Shown: piece after piece, positions 10,031-21,900 of the stretch
Layout of the letters: every line of letters begins with the position of its first letter
Position numbering within the stretch: position 1 is the stretch's first letter
NCBI RefSeq assembly: GCF_036417845.1
Contig: NW_027118693.1
Span: 2,428,001-2,492,000, forward strand
Direction of reading: 5' to 3'
From: Apteryx mantelli
Lineage: Eukaryota; Chordata; Aves; Apterygiformes; Apterygidae
Length of the DNA: 64,000 nt
Notes under the pieces: model-generated
Told to the model about the DNA's origin: nothing
The model's input: only the letters and a program-made list of their open reading frames with translations
Database searches by the model: none
Program-made: the position numbers and the translations under genes

Positions 10031-12815
10031 AGCTGGTGCATTTTAGGAGGTGCTGAAAAGTCAACTCTGAATTGCAGTGGAGAACACTGTTTTGAAGGAG
10101 TAAATAACTTATGATAATAAGAGGGTGGAACAGTAAGATGTGAGTGGAGAAGACTGAAGAGGATGCTGAAGATAGAAACACAGGGAGACAAAAAAGAAGA
10201 GCCTGGGAATCCCTTGCCTTAACATAGATGCCCCAAGTTAGATGCCATCCTAGACTTTACCCTCAGTGGAGGGAAAGTGGGACTTCCTGACAAGCATTCA
10301 GGTTATCTTAAAAGAGGTGACTAAGACCAGTCAGATGAACCCTCCTAACTTTTAAATGGGCAAAGCTGGGTGAACAGAATGCCACCCTAACCTAAATCCC
10401 AGGGTCTAGTCAGGATCAGAACCTCCTGCACTCAACTCAGATCTAGCATGAATCAGGGGTAGCTAATAAAGTAAAAAAGCATTGCCAAAACACAAATAGA
10501 TTTGCATCCATTTTTGATCCAAAAATAAGGGACAAATCCAGGCTTATGGAGAAGCAAGTTACATTCAGGAACAGCTGCTTCCCAGAGAGAAGTACCAGAA
10601 AACAGCAGTGTCCCTTCATGGGGACCGTCAGAAATACTTACTTTTCAGTTACCGGATTTTTCCAGACACCATCTCCAACGTCTCTGTGCTGGCTTCATTT
10701 TACTTTCACAAATGAGAGCGGTGTCCTAGTCAGAGAGCTCATCTCCACATCTTAGGAACACCTGAGAAAAGAATTCATCGGTGGGAGTCATTGCTTGTGG
10801 GTCACTGTAATCCCTTTAACTTGCACTGAGTATCTTTCCTTTTCTCTGTACCACTACTATGTGGACATTTGAGGGAAATTTTCAAAGACAGGGACACCAG
10901 GAAACCTCTGAGAGCAAGCAATCTAATCTCTTCATCACCCTGCTGATGGCAATTTCAGTCTTCACCTATTTCCCCATTCACAGACATCATAAATATGTGG
11001 CGAAAAGTGCAAATGACCTTTTAAGATAAACCAGCTCAAAAAGGTAGCAAATTCAAGCAGTTCAATAACCACAGAGTCAGCGAGAGTTTTGCCTGTCAGT
11101 CTCCTTGTTCAACGCAGAGCAAGGAAGTTTAGCTGTGCAGGTGGCAGCCAGGCGTTTCTATGGCTTGCTGAATGTATTTGCAGACAAACTGATGAGCATG
11201 TTGCACAGCCTGGTCCTGAAAGGATAACCACTGGCATTTCTCTTGGGGAAGGAGAGTAAAGTTTGCAAAGTTTTATTAGCAGAATTATCCACGGGCAAGC
11301 GGCCACAAATTGAATAGTATTGGGTGTGCTCTAGCAGTTAGGCAACTGGAAGTAAAACTCAGCATGTTTTGGTGCACTGACAGAATTAGTAGCAGAATCC
11401 ATTTGAATTCATTATAGACTGGTGACAACCAGTTGTGGGGAAGATGGTAGAGAAGAAGTAAGACGAGGATAAATTTGCTGATGGACAAATTGTCACATGT
11501 CAGAAGATGCTTCTGCCCAACAGCAAAAGGCTGAGAAGGAGGAAAATAGCTGACATCATTAGAACAAAGGAAATTGGAACAGGAGTATAACATGATTTTG
11601 TAGTGTCAGGGGTTCCTGGTCTTTTAGGGTCAAAACCTCCCCAGCTTCTCCATGTTTTCTAAAGACCTCACAAATTCAGGAACTATTTAGTGATAACTCA
11701 GGCATTCATACTTGCACTTGAATCACAATTCTATCCTCACTGTTGGACTCTAGCCAAGAACAAGCCAGAGGCCTTTCAGGCAGGAAGACTTGGGGAACAC
11801 GAGGGCCTGGTTCACTCATGACCTCTACAGGCAGTAGGGAAACCAATTGCTCAGCCCACTCAGCTCTACAGGCTAAATTTCCAAACTGTAGTGATTAAAA
11901 CAGGTAGTGTAGATAATGCTGCATAGATCACCTGTGATGGCATGAAGAAATACTTTGTGATTCATCTCACCTGTAGGGTAGGTTCACAGGCAGTGCTTTA
12001 AGATCATCTGCTGTGGGACTTGTGTCACCTAACTTGAGAAGAAAGGTTTGACTGTCTGAACCCAGGTGCCCACTTGCATTGGAGATGATTTGGAGCATCC
12101 CACTCGGCTTCCAGGTAGCGCGTCACACTGGCACAGGATTCCCGTAGCTTCTGAGTCATTTCTGACAGCTTTAGAGATGTCTCCAGTACCCTGCGGCATT
12201 GTCTAGAGGTGTCTAGAACAGAGTCAGACATCTATGCCTGGGCACCTGGCTCCCACCCAGAGCTTCCCGCTTCCCTCAATAATTCATGGACACAGGACCC
12301 TTCCAAAAGAAAAGTATTCCATCCTCGTGTCTGTGCCCAGAACTGATGGATGGGTCACTTCCGAATTATGACAGTTTCTTCTGCTACCATGAGAGAGATA
12401 CCAAAAGACTTGCTTAGATGATATCACATCTGCCCTCTCAAAGCGTTTAGCCCCTTGGCTTCTCCTGGGGTCTGGGGCCTCCATGGTCTCCACTAAGCGC
12501 ATAATGGCTCAGTCCCAAGTTTCTCTTGGAGTGAACTGGTTTGTTCCATCCAAGAAGAAAACCTTGGGGCAGCTGTGGGTAAAGTGTACTCCACTTATGA
12601 AGTGGGTGCCTTCACACTACTAAATGCAACACTGCTGCACGCTGCAGAGAGCAATCTCTACCCTCTAAGTCAAGTAGTGCAGACCAACAGGAGCCAGTGC
12701 TGAGGCCAGCCCCCCTCCAGAGCAGACTGGCTGCGCCCACACTACAGAGCAGTAGTGCTCTGGGTCCTCCCTGGGACCGCTGTACTGACTGTTTGGCCCT
12801 AGGATATAGCCATGC

Positions 12816-12816
<1 letters not shown>
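10031..12816. other. intergenic, dispersed repeat copy near 12.1 kb
   Basis: No gene recognised on either strand. Bases 12050-12105 contain, reversed, the dispersed repeat core (minus strand CATCTCCAATGCAAGTGGGC and then ACCTGGGTTCAG). Remaining ORFs are short and lack recognisable motifs. Confidence 0.5.

Positions 12817-12850
<34 letters not shown>
12817..12850 (+). repeat. (TG)n microsatellite
   Basis: Uninterrupted TG dinucleotide repeat of 17 units. Confidence 0.95.
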
Positions 12851-12854
<4 letters not shown>

Positions 12855-15800
12855 GCCATTCAGAATGTCTTAGCAGTCTAATCCGAGAATCATTACCAGT
12901 CCAGATCTAACTATTACAGACAGAGAAATATAATACAGAAATAATACCAATACAGTTAAAACTGTTAGACACACACTTTTCAGTTTCTACCACTTTTCCT
13001 GGTGTTACGTTCACCCTTCCCCTGCTACCCTGAGTCCTAAGGTTGGCAGTTTCACTCTGGTGTTGTTGGTGGGTTGTTGCGGTGAGTTGTCAGCATCTGG
13101 AGTCCTTCACCGAGAGGAAGATGATGTTCAGGTTGGTGCTTTCTTCTTCCTCACTCTAGTATCCACTTGGGGTCATTTTCACGTGTTTGCTAACACACTT
13201 TTTACGCCTTGCTCTTTCTTCATTGCTCTCTCTCTCCACGTTATCTCTGAAAGTACCACATACGGTACCTTCTACTTATGTTCGATACTGTTGCTTTGTT
13301 CTCTTTGTTGGCCTAAAACCAGTTGTGTCCTGCTCCAGGTGCGCGTTTCTTACACCGACCACTGGTGAGTGGTCTGTAGCTGCGGGGTCTCCAGCGCCAA
13401 GCTGTGCCCCGTCTCTTGCCATCCCATGCCGGTACTCCTCTACACCGCATCCTGTGTCTGCACTTCTCAAGGCTTCTGCTATTGCACCAGGCCTGCATTT
13501 CTCTCTACTGCATCATTATGTGGGAGCTGTAAATATCGCATTCCACACAGAACAACTGCTTGTTATTGCTGTAAGAACTGAAGTAAGCTAAAACTTTTCT
13601 TTTAAAAAGCTGCAGGCAGGTCAAGAAAAGTTCGGGCAGAGCAGGCCTGAGAAGCTGCAGTCCTGAGGCCTTGCAAACTCAGTACAAAAACTCAAACTCA
13701 TATTACATGGCTATAGGGTAAGAAAGGACCTAAATGGCTTGACAGTGAAAAATTACCTTCTCTACATCACCATCTAATGAGGCCCGACCAAAAGAAACTT
13801 GTCTGGGTTGCACAGGCCCCATGTGTGACCCAATACAGACGTTGCTGGGTTTTTGTGATCTGTAAATTTCTGCTACATTTTTAAAAGGCTTTGACATAGC
13901 AGGACACAGAAGGCAGTGGCAAAGTATTCACACAATCTTTAGAATCTAATTTAATGGAAAAAAAAATCCCCATCTTTCCCTTTCTTTTGCACTGACTTTC
14001 CACTAACACAGGTAAAGTTGGAAATATATTTCCCTCAATGAATTCCAACAAATGAACAATAACATTTTCTTTTGCAATTCATTCATCAGTTCCTACTAAT
14101 AAGTAGTATGAATAATTGGTCACAAAGTAAATTAAGAGAATCCGAAAAATAAAGCATTTTGAAGATGATGAAGTTCCAGTAAGCTAGCTGCATTTTTTTT
14201 TAATTCATATTCATTAGAAGTCTGACAGTCTCCTTGATAATACAGTTGTATCAAGAAATGCTTCCTGAACTGTTTGGCCAGAAGGGGTTTCTTTCTTGAA
14301 CTCAGCTGTGGTTCTTCAGAAGCAACCTGGGTTACAAGGGCCGTTTGATGATTCTCTTACTTGTTCATTTGCATACAGCTGTCTCTTTACCCTGACACCT
14401 TAGCCCACTTCAGCTCATCTCACCTCTCCTCCAGCTTGTCCTAAAATAGACACCAAAAATTGGCTAGAGGAACTGCTTATAGACACACATATTTCTGTAT
14501 GTTAACTACTGAACAGGTGAGAGCTACTTGCTCAGGGGGAAAGATCTGCGTTGTAGGCAGCTCAGGGCAGGCAAGGCATGTCAGCCCAAAAAGGCAAAGT
14601 CCAAATCAATACTGTAATGTACCTCCACGAAACAGAAGGTGGCTGGAGGGCAGCATCTCAGCTCTATAGATCCTTGAGATTTTGGGAAACTCCCTCATCG
14701 GAAGCAATTTTGGGCATGTCTAGCCAAAGGCAGAGAAGTTCCAAGATTTCAAGGCTCTCAGGAAGATTTTTCTTCAACAGCTAGATTTTAAAATGCCCCT
14801 TTGGAAATGGGCCCTGACCTATTTTAGTTATTTGCGGTAGAGTGAAGTGATTTACGCCCTGTGACTGCCAATTTTTCTCCTATGACTGCAAAGGAAATAT
14901 GGATTAGGAGTTCAAGTGAAGATGCCCGGACTATAATTTCATCTGCAATGAGGCAAAATTAATCTCAAGCTTTGATTTGTCCTAGCTCTTTCCTAAATAA
15001 TTTTGAAAGGTGACTTTAAGACATTGCAGACTTACTCGCATAGACAGACTACTGTTTGGCCTCGTTCCTTGTGTGGCTTTTATCACTCAGACAAGCAGAT
15101 AAATAGAACAGTGATGAGTGGATAACTATCGTTGCTCAGTAGGGGTTGTCTGTATCTTGTAGTGAAGCATCTGAAGTGGGATTCATCTGTGCAGAATTAG
15201 TTATCTATGCTTTGAATGTCTCCATCCGAGCCAGTCAGCTAGGGTGGGATTCCTCTTGTAAGTTATCCAAGGTAAGTTGTTTACTTTAGGAGCTAATCAG
15301 TTGGTCTTCAGACTCCACAGACTGCATGGACTAAGACGCTGATTCAGTTGCCCGCACACAGGCATCAGGTAATACTTGCAACGTCCTAGGTGCTTTGTAA
15401 AGCACAGTAGCTATGACACAGGACCAATAGAAGATCTGTCCTCTCTGTAGAGTGGTGGCTGGATGCCAAACAGGACACCAAACAGCATCTCCAATTGCAC
15501 TGGAAGCCCATGTGTGCAACGCTGGGTTGAATCCTACACCTCCCTTGATTCTGAGAAGACTTGAGAGAAATTGCTCAGCTTTAGACACCCAGATTCAACA
15601 CACCCAGGGAGTACATTTTCAATCTCAATATTTGTGTTTAATTCCATCTGAGATTCCCTGCACAGTAACGTTCCTGGCTTCTGGGTGACACTCTGGAAGA
15701 GCATGCATGTTTGCTAGATTCTCTGTCATAACTGCTAGCCACAGAAAACTTCTTGGATACCCTAGAAGATTTCATATGGCACTAGGCTCCTCTGTTTAGC

Positions 15801-15925
15801 ACCTGAATTGTTGCCCTCAAGCAAGGTGAGGTGATCTCCTTCCTAGACTTCCTTTATAGCCGTTGAATGTGCATCTCCTTGGTTTGCTCAAGGAACCTGT
15901 GTCCCCAGGGCTTCCCTCTGAAAAT
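12851..15925. other. intergenic; unclassified stretch at 12.9-13.6 kb
   Basis: Bases 12900-13620 are somewhat different in texture: C/T-rich on the plus strand, with overlapping ORFs up to 134 codons but no recognisable protein. They could be a solo LTR or another unclassified repeat, but neither ends nor internal signals convinced me. Near 15480-15535 there is another copy of the dispersed repeat (CAGCATCTCCAATTGCACTG, then a GGTTGAATCC tail). The rest shows nothing I can name. Confidence 0.4.
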
Positions 15926-16130
15926 CATCGCACCATTGAAATAGTGGTTGGAAGGGACCTCCAGATGTCTCTAGCCCAACCTCCCACCCTCTCTGGGTGA
16001 CTTGCTCCAGTGCTTCATAACCCTCCAAATTAATAACTCGTTTTTTCCTGAGGTCCTCTCTGAACCTTCCAAGCTGCAGCTTGTGGGCATTGCCCCTTAC
16101 TGTTGTGTATGCCAGTACAAGACGATTTGG
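15926..16130 (-). mobile_element. CR1 LINE 3'-end fragment, antisense
   Basis: The plus strand shows the reverse of a CR1 3' end: ATCATCGCACCATTGAAATAG, GGTTGGAAGGGACCTCC, CCCAACCTCCCACC and, further on, AACCTTCCAAGCTGCAGC with the following TTGCCCC. About 200 bp of 3' untranslated region survive and no coding sequence does. It is more diverged than the copy at 7948-8590 and appears to belong to an older subfamily. Confidence 0.75.
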
Positions 16131-16717
16131 GGCCTGTCATCTTTGTGACTGGCACTCAACTACTGCTAACTTGATGTGAGGCTTGTTTATCTAAATCTCC
16201 CAGGATTTTTTTTTTTTTTTCAAAGTGAAGCCTCTGAAGGGTAAATTCTTAGAAAGGATCCAATTACTTTTCTTTCTGGCATTTCTCAGACCACCTATCA
16301 AGTACTAGTGGTCTTTGTGAAATGCACCTTCTTCATTACAAGTTAAAAAAAAAACTTTTGCCTTTCTGCCACACACTGGCTTTCTGGAACTCCTTCCCTG
16401 GGACGTTTCATCTTTCTAAATTGTTTTGCATGTTGAACAGTCTCATTCTGATAAGAATCATCCACGGTTTATGCTGAGCAAGGAAATCATTGCTCAGTTG
16501 TCATTACACTGATTTCAGCTTAGCCAAGTCTGCAGGATATCCATCATTCTTCCAACAACTGGAGTGTGAATGCCTTCTTATTCTAAGACTATGATTCCTA
16601 TTGGTCAATGCACCATGCACTTTTTTACTTGTATACGTCCTGTTGGTGGCTGTGCAATAAGTAACTGAGCTACATAGCTGTCCCTCTGGTCTTATGACAT
16701 AGAGCAGGAATGTAGAA

Positions 16718-16720
<3 letters not shown>
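16131..16720. other. intergenic
   Basis: Contains homopolymer runs (T run near 16207-16220, A run near 16346-16355) and no recognisable gene or element. Confidence 0.5.
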
Positions 16721-16756
<36 letters not shown>

Positions 16757-16764
16757 TCTCTCCC
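16721..16764 (+). repeat. (TC)n microsatellite
   Basis: TC dinucleotide repeat, nearly perfect, with a few TCCC interruptions near its right end. Confidence 0.95.
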
Positions 16765-17838
16765 CAATTTTCCTCTTGGTTGTCACAGCTGAGACTCTCA
16801 TCAGGAAGTCAGACACAACTTTCTTCAGCAAGGAAGCAAAAAGAAATATATGAGGTGTCACTCATGCAGAAGGTAAGATCAAAGACACAGCTATAGGAAC
16901 AATGGTATTGACACTGAACATGCTACTTATTGCCATTTGAGCATGCATGGAAACAAAATTCAGGTGCAGAAAATGCTGGGTGAGAGGAGTCTATTTTGTG
17001 TTCTGATTTGATGGTAATTTTGAATGACGGTTACAGAGAAATTGAGGCAGCTTTGCAGCAAAGACCTACCTCTGTCACCTTTGTATATGAAACAAAGAGC
17101 AAAGGCGAAGCTTGGTGGCACCAAACTGTGGTGGCTGTTTCACAAAGGTTGTCATCTTCCACTCCTCAACCGTCAATGGAGAGAGGCAGACTGCAATGGT
17201 CTGAATCACCTTTTAGGGATGGCTCCTCTTTTAGGGATGGCTTCCTCTCCTGTTTGATTAGACAGGCAGCTGGGATGGGATATATTGCCTCTCTAGAAAG
17301 GTTACTGCCAAAACAGACCAAATGTAGGCCTTTCTTTTTGGACAAGATGAATGGATGAATGGCTCTTTAGGTGCTATTGAATGTACCCTGTAGGTGGGCA
17401 TCTGCAGGCTTCGGTTGCTGACACATTGGGATCTCCAGCCATTGAAGACTTTAGCCTTATGGGGATGTCTGAGACATCACCAATGGCACTGGATGCCTAT
17501 TTATGAGCAACTCAATCAAGCACCTTCAGCTGGGCATGAAGAATCTCTCTTCAAAAGACAGATGGCTTAGGCTGAACCGGTCATTCCAGGACTCTTCTAT
17601 AGTTGTGGAGGGCTAGGCAGCATCAAAAAAATGGTACTGGCTGACTAACTCAGAAAGAAACATTTCTATTGCAGATATCCAAGTTAGGTGGGATGAATTC
17701 GACCCTGAATAGCTATGTGTCGGGACTTAACTTCTCTTTAAAATCAGGATGTCCAAAACTTACTAGATGTCATCTGAGAAAATATTCAAAACTCTACATT
17801 ACTCTGGTGTTCTTTCCCACAACGGAGACTGCACAGAG
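16765..17838. other. upstream region of OR gene with dispersed repeat copy
   Basis: Bases 17395-17600 hold the fullest copy of the dispersed repeat in this window. It has both the CATCACCAATGGCACTGG part (17477-17494) and, about 75 bp later, CTTAGGCTGAACCGGTCATT (17567-17586). The 60 bp before the OR start are moderately pyrimidine-rich and end CACAGAG before the ATG, so a splice acceptor is possible. No other gene seen. Confidence 0.5.
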
Positions 17839-18903
17839 ATGGAGAATGGCACATCTGTGACAGAGTTCATCTTAGCACGATTTCCTAATGTCCATGAGGT
17901 GGAGATCCTCCTCTTGGTTGTGTTCCTGCTTATTTATTTAGTGACTGTCTTGGGAAACACTCTTATCATTGTCCTGGTATACACTGATGGCCATCTCCAT
18001 TCTCCCATGTATTACTTCCTCAGTTATCTGTCTTTCAGAGAGATCTCCATGACTTCCTCTGTGGTTCCTAAAATGCTGGCAAACTTCCTGTCAGAGAAGA
18101 AAACCATTTCCTTTGATGGCTGCTTTAGTCAGCTCTTCTTCTCTTTCCTCATGGGCACAACTGAGTCCATCCTCTTTGCTGTCACGTCCTACGACACATA
18201 TGTGGCTGTATGCAACCCACTAAGGCATCCCAGCATCATGACAAGCAAGGTATGCAGTACACTTGTTTTGGGCTGCTGGGCGGGTGCCTTTGTCATGATT
18301 CTGTCGTCTCTGGTTCTGGCAGCCCGGCTGCCATACTGTGGTGCCAATGTAATCGACCACTACTTCTGTGACAGTGCTCCATTATTACACCTTGCTTGTG
18401 CAGACATCCAGCTTATTGAGTGGATTGATTTTGTGGTGTTCTGGGTCCTGCTCCTTGGCTCTTTGGCACTGACTGTGCTCTCCTGTGCCTACATTGATTC
18501 CAACATATTCCGGATGCCGTCAGCACAGGGCAGGCAGAAAGCATTTGCAACTTGTGCTTCTCATTTCACTGTTGTTTCCTTGGGTTTTGGCATCTCCATC
18601 TTTGTCTATGCCAGGCCTTCCCACATGACCTCTGTGCATCTCAACAAAAGCCTCCCTGTTGTCTCCAGTATTGTGGCGCCTCTTGTAAACCCATTCATAT
18701 TTAGCCTGAGGAAGGAGCAAATGAAAGAGGCCTTGAAAAATGCTTTGCACAAAGGCCTGGTGATGACTAAGAGGGCAGGAAAGCCACGAGCATCATCATG
18801 GCTGGTACTTAGTCTTGAAAAATCTGAGCGGGACCTTTCTGTTCACAAGGATAAACTAGCCAGCTTAGATGAGACTCCTTGGATGAGATTCAGTGGTGCT
18901 TAG
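17839..18903 (+). CDS. olfactory receptor, class II, OR6-like; DRY arginine replaced
   Basis: Full-length uninterrupted OR frame. I start at the ATG at 17839 (MENGTSVTEF), which puts the NGT glycosylation site at residues 3-5. An in-frame ATG 24 codons upstream gives an atypical N-terminus. The product is 354 aa, about 35-40 longer than usual because of a C-terminal tail after residue 310 rich in K, S and R. Landmarks: GN in TM1 (39-40), PMYYFL (56-61), cysteine 95 and cysteine 177, KAFATCASH (234-242), TM7 PLVNPFIFSLRK (281-292). The TM3 end, normally MSYDRY, is TSYDTY (116-121). The arginine needed for G-protein activation in rhodopsin-like receptors is Thr120 (ACA at 18196-18198), and Met116 is also lost. 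TM5 has SC where most ORs have SY. It may be a receptor with weakened coupling or a young pseudogene that has not yet lost its frame. Relation to the 9020-9994 gene is clear from shared motifs (PKMLANFLSEKKTISF-like, LLHLACADI). Confidence 0.85.
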   Translation: MENGTSVTEFILARFPNVHEVEILLLVVFLLIYLVTVLGNTLIIVLVYTDGHLHSPMYYFLSYLSFREISMTSSVVPKMLANFLSEKKTISFDGCFSQLFFSFLMGTTESILFAVTSYDTYVAVCNPLRHPSIMTSKVCSTLVLGCWAGAFVMILSSLVLAARLPYCGANVIDHYFCDSAPLLHLACADIQLIEWIDFVVFWVLLLGSLALTVLSCAYIDSNIFRMPSAQGRQKAFATCASHFTVVSLGFGISIFVYARPSHMTSVHLNKSLPVVSSIVAPLVNPFIFSLRKEQMKEALKNALHKGLVMTKRAGKPRASSWLVLSLEKSERDLSVHKDKLASLDETPWMRFSGA

Positions 18904-21900
18904 AGTATGATTCAGGTAAGCAGCCAGGTGGTATCTATGTGAGGATGAGGTGAAGCATTCTCTCAGCTCCATTCTCTGTACCGGTAAGGGACTAAATGCA
19001 GCCAGAGTCACGTGGGGCTAGTGCCATTTGAGATGCCACAGAACATCCTAGCTGACCTCCAGCAGCCCTTCTAGAAAGGGACAAGTGTCCCAAAGGCCCC
19101 TTGTCACAACTGCCAAGACGTCTTGGGCTCCTTAGGGCATCTCAAATAGCAGAAGACACCTGCGTGTGGACAACTGAATCCAGTTCTCTAAAGAACTGGG
19201 GTGTTTTGGATTCATCTCACCTGTCTTTATTGACTGCAATGGATATGTATTTGAGCTTACCATGAGCTATTGCTAGAGTGAGTGGAAGGAAAGATATTTC
19301 CACACAGCCATTCAGCATGGCATGGGATAGGTATGTTGACCTGGCCTTTGGAAGTGGTGAATTCTGTCTGTGGACTGTAGACTCAGCCTGGCTGAGTCTC
19401 CTGCACACATCAGGTGTGTCTTAGGCTACACTGCTGCTTTTGTGACATCTTCCAGGGGCTGAATCAGAGTTTCTAATCGAGTGATGCTGACTGGTTTGCA
19501 TCCATTCTGTCTGCAGAGTGTGAATTCTGGCATCTTCTTGTCTGCCCCCTGATTTTCCCATGAAGGGAACTAATTGGCTCACTCCAGAGAAGGTGCAAGC
19601 TAAGGGACCCTGGGGAGAAGCATGAAGTGAAACACATCAACAACATGGAAGCATCATGAAGTTGCCTAAATCTATTAGATTTGACCCTCTCCTAAAGTTG
19701 GTTTTTTTTCCCCCCCTTTTTTCCCATCAGTTAAATGTTATGATTTGGTTTATGATGTGAACTGTATGAATTGTCTCTGTGAAAGTAGCTGTGGATTAGG
19801 CTTTCTTAAGTGTGCAGGTGATTGGTGAGTTTAAAAAACAAAGTAGAATAATCTGCCTTCACAGTACCTTGTAGCATTAGAAGAAACAGATTGGTTGGGC
19901 TTTATATATTAAAGTATTTTTGCAATTTTTATATATATAGAGAGATAAGGTAATTAACAACCCTCTTGCCCTTCTCCCACCTTTCCTTTTTTTTTTTTTT
20001 TTTTCCAAACCTCTTGGGAAAGCTTTAACTGAAAGAGGAATGTATGATTTCAAAGAGATGATTCATTATTACATTTCTCCAAATGTCTGTGTTGTCATTG
20101 AAAATAAAGGCTATGGTTTCCTCAGAATGCTGCATCATTATTTATTAAGTGCCCATATTGTATCTTTAGTGTCATAACTGTATTATTACTTGGGAGATTC
20201 CAGTGTTTAAACACAGCATGCTTGAAATGAGGTGTGCCACATGAAACACAAAGTTGCTGAGGACAAAAAGTCTGTTGAAATAAAACCAGAGTCAATGACT
20301 TCATTGATCTTTTTCTTTTTTGTGGGTGCCGTCCTTCTGACAAAATAAAAAGGTTCCTAGCAATTTCTGTCCTTGAAAATGATCAGCTTTTTCCAAGAGC
20401 TCACAATTCCCCAAAGGTCTCGTTTTACTGATTTTTGCTGTTTTTGTTGAGAGATGGTCTGGTAAAATCAACCTGTGAAGACCTTTATTTTCGGTCACTG
20501 CAAACTCCTACTTATTACTAGCATCTATGTATTATTCCACCTTGTTTCTCTTGATGTTTTCTTCTTCTCTTCAGTTATCTCATTCTTTGTTCCTTGCCTT
20601 AACTTTAGCTCTGTCACCGTGCACCTGTAATGAGCAGATGCTTTGTACTTCATGGTGCATTAACACTGAAGAATGTTGCTTTCGGTATCAATTGGTGCAC
20701 TCATCTTACTTCAGTCACCTAATAGACAGCCATACGGCCTAAGGTGCTCTGCAGAAGCCCCAGGGAGGTGGAATCTCAGAGGGATCCTGACCCTAGGAAC
20801 AGCATGACTTATGCCCCAGTAGCTCTATCTCTCTCCACTGATTGCAGAGAGACTGGATGACCAGTTCAGGCTTGAAACTGTTTAAATTAGTTATATGAAA
20901 AAGCAGAAGATAAAGTGAAAAGATTTTCATGTCTATCTTGTCTGAGGTGCAAGAAGAGGCAATTTTCCATGTTTAAGTAGCATTGACTTCTCTAAGACTT
21001 GGCCTCATAAACAAAAAGACTGCCTCTTACACACTTTGCCTTGCAAGAGTAAAGGAAGTAGTCATAAATCTGTCATTAAAATGTTAAGAATACAGGTGGA
21101 AATAAAGTTCATCAGGCAATCCAGGAGATGCCAGTAGCCATGATAAAATCCGGTCTTTCAGAATGAATGGGTAACGTCAGGCTGCATGATTTGTTGATAG
21201 CTATTAGTTTTGCTAGATACAAACAGTAAATAAAATGAGGGTTTTTTTTTTCCTGAAATGCTCCTCAAAAAACCCAAGCAATTAACATCTGGATCAGATT
21301 CCATTATACTTATTTTACCCTTCTCATCTAAACCGTGGTCACTCTAGAGTCAAGTGGAGAGAGGTATGCTTCGCTAAATGGAGAGCCTTCCATTGCTAAG
21401 ACACTGTCTAAACTGCCTGGATTCATCATCTTCTGCAGATGCCATTCTTTTTCCCCTGACTATGAAGGGGCAGCAGACAGCAACACTGATATGAACAGTT
21501 GCACTGCAGCAATGGGATTCAGCTCCAGACAGCCAAGTTGAAGTGTCTGCAATGCAAGCAGTCTGAGCTCCCATTAAATTCAGTAGTGATCTGGCCAACA
21601 GTGACCCTGCAGTTTGCAGAGCAATTTTGCTGAATGAATGTAGGGAAATGGTTAGATGATGAAGCATGGGCATGTACTGCCATTTTTTAATATTCTAGAA
21701 TATCTTAGATGTCTACATGGGGATGGAAGGAAAGACAGCAGACACTTCTGGCTCAGAACCAGGTGATTACATCTTCTTAGGTGCTTCAAAGGTGCCTATA
21801 TTTAAGTAGTTGACCTCCATTGACTATAATGGAATCTTCTATGTGCCATGCACTGGTGCTCCACAAAGAATGAAAGTCTTGAGGTCCATTGAGCAGGCCC

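Noticed and set aside
12900-13620. Solo LTR or coding gene (ORFs to 134 codons)
   Set aside because: Texture is LTR-like but I could not identify clear TG/CA ends, a polyadenylation signal in place, or a second copy. The proteins are unrecognised. Left as unclassified.
9020-18903. The two unpaired OR genes as arms of a second inverted duplication
   Set aside because: They are in opposite orientation and related, but their protein sequences differ widely and I saw no mirrored flanking DNA beyond the dispersed repeat. This is ordinary OR cluster structure.
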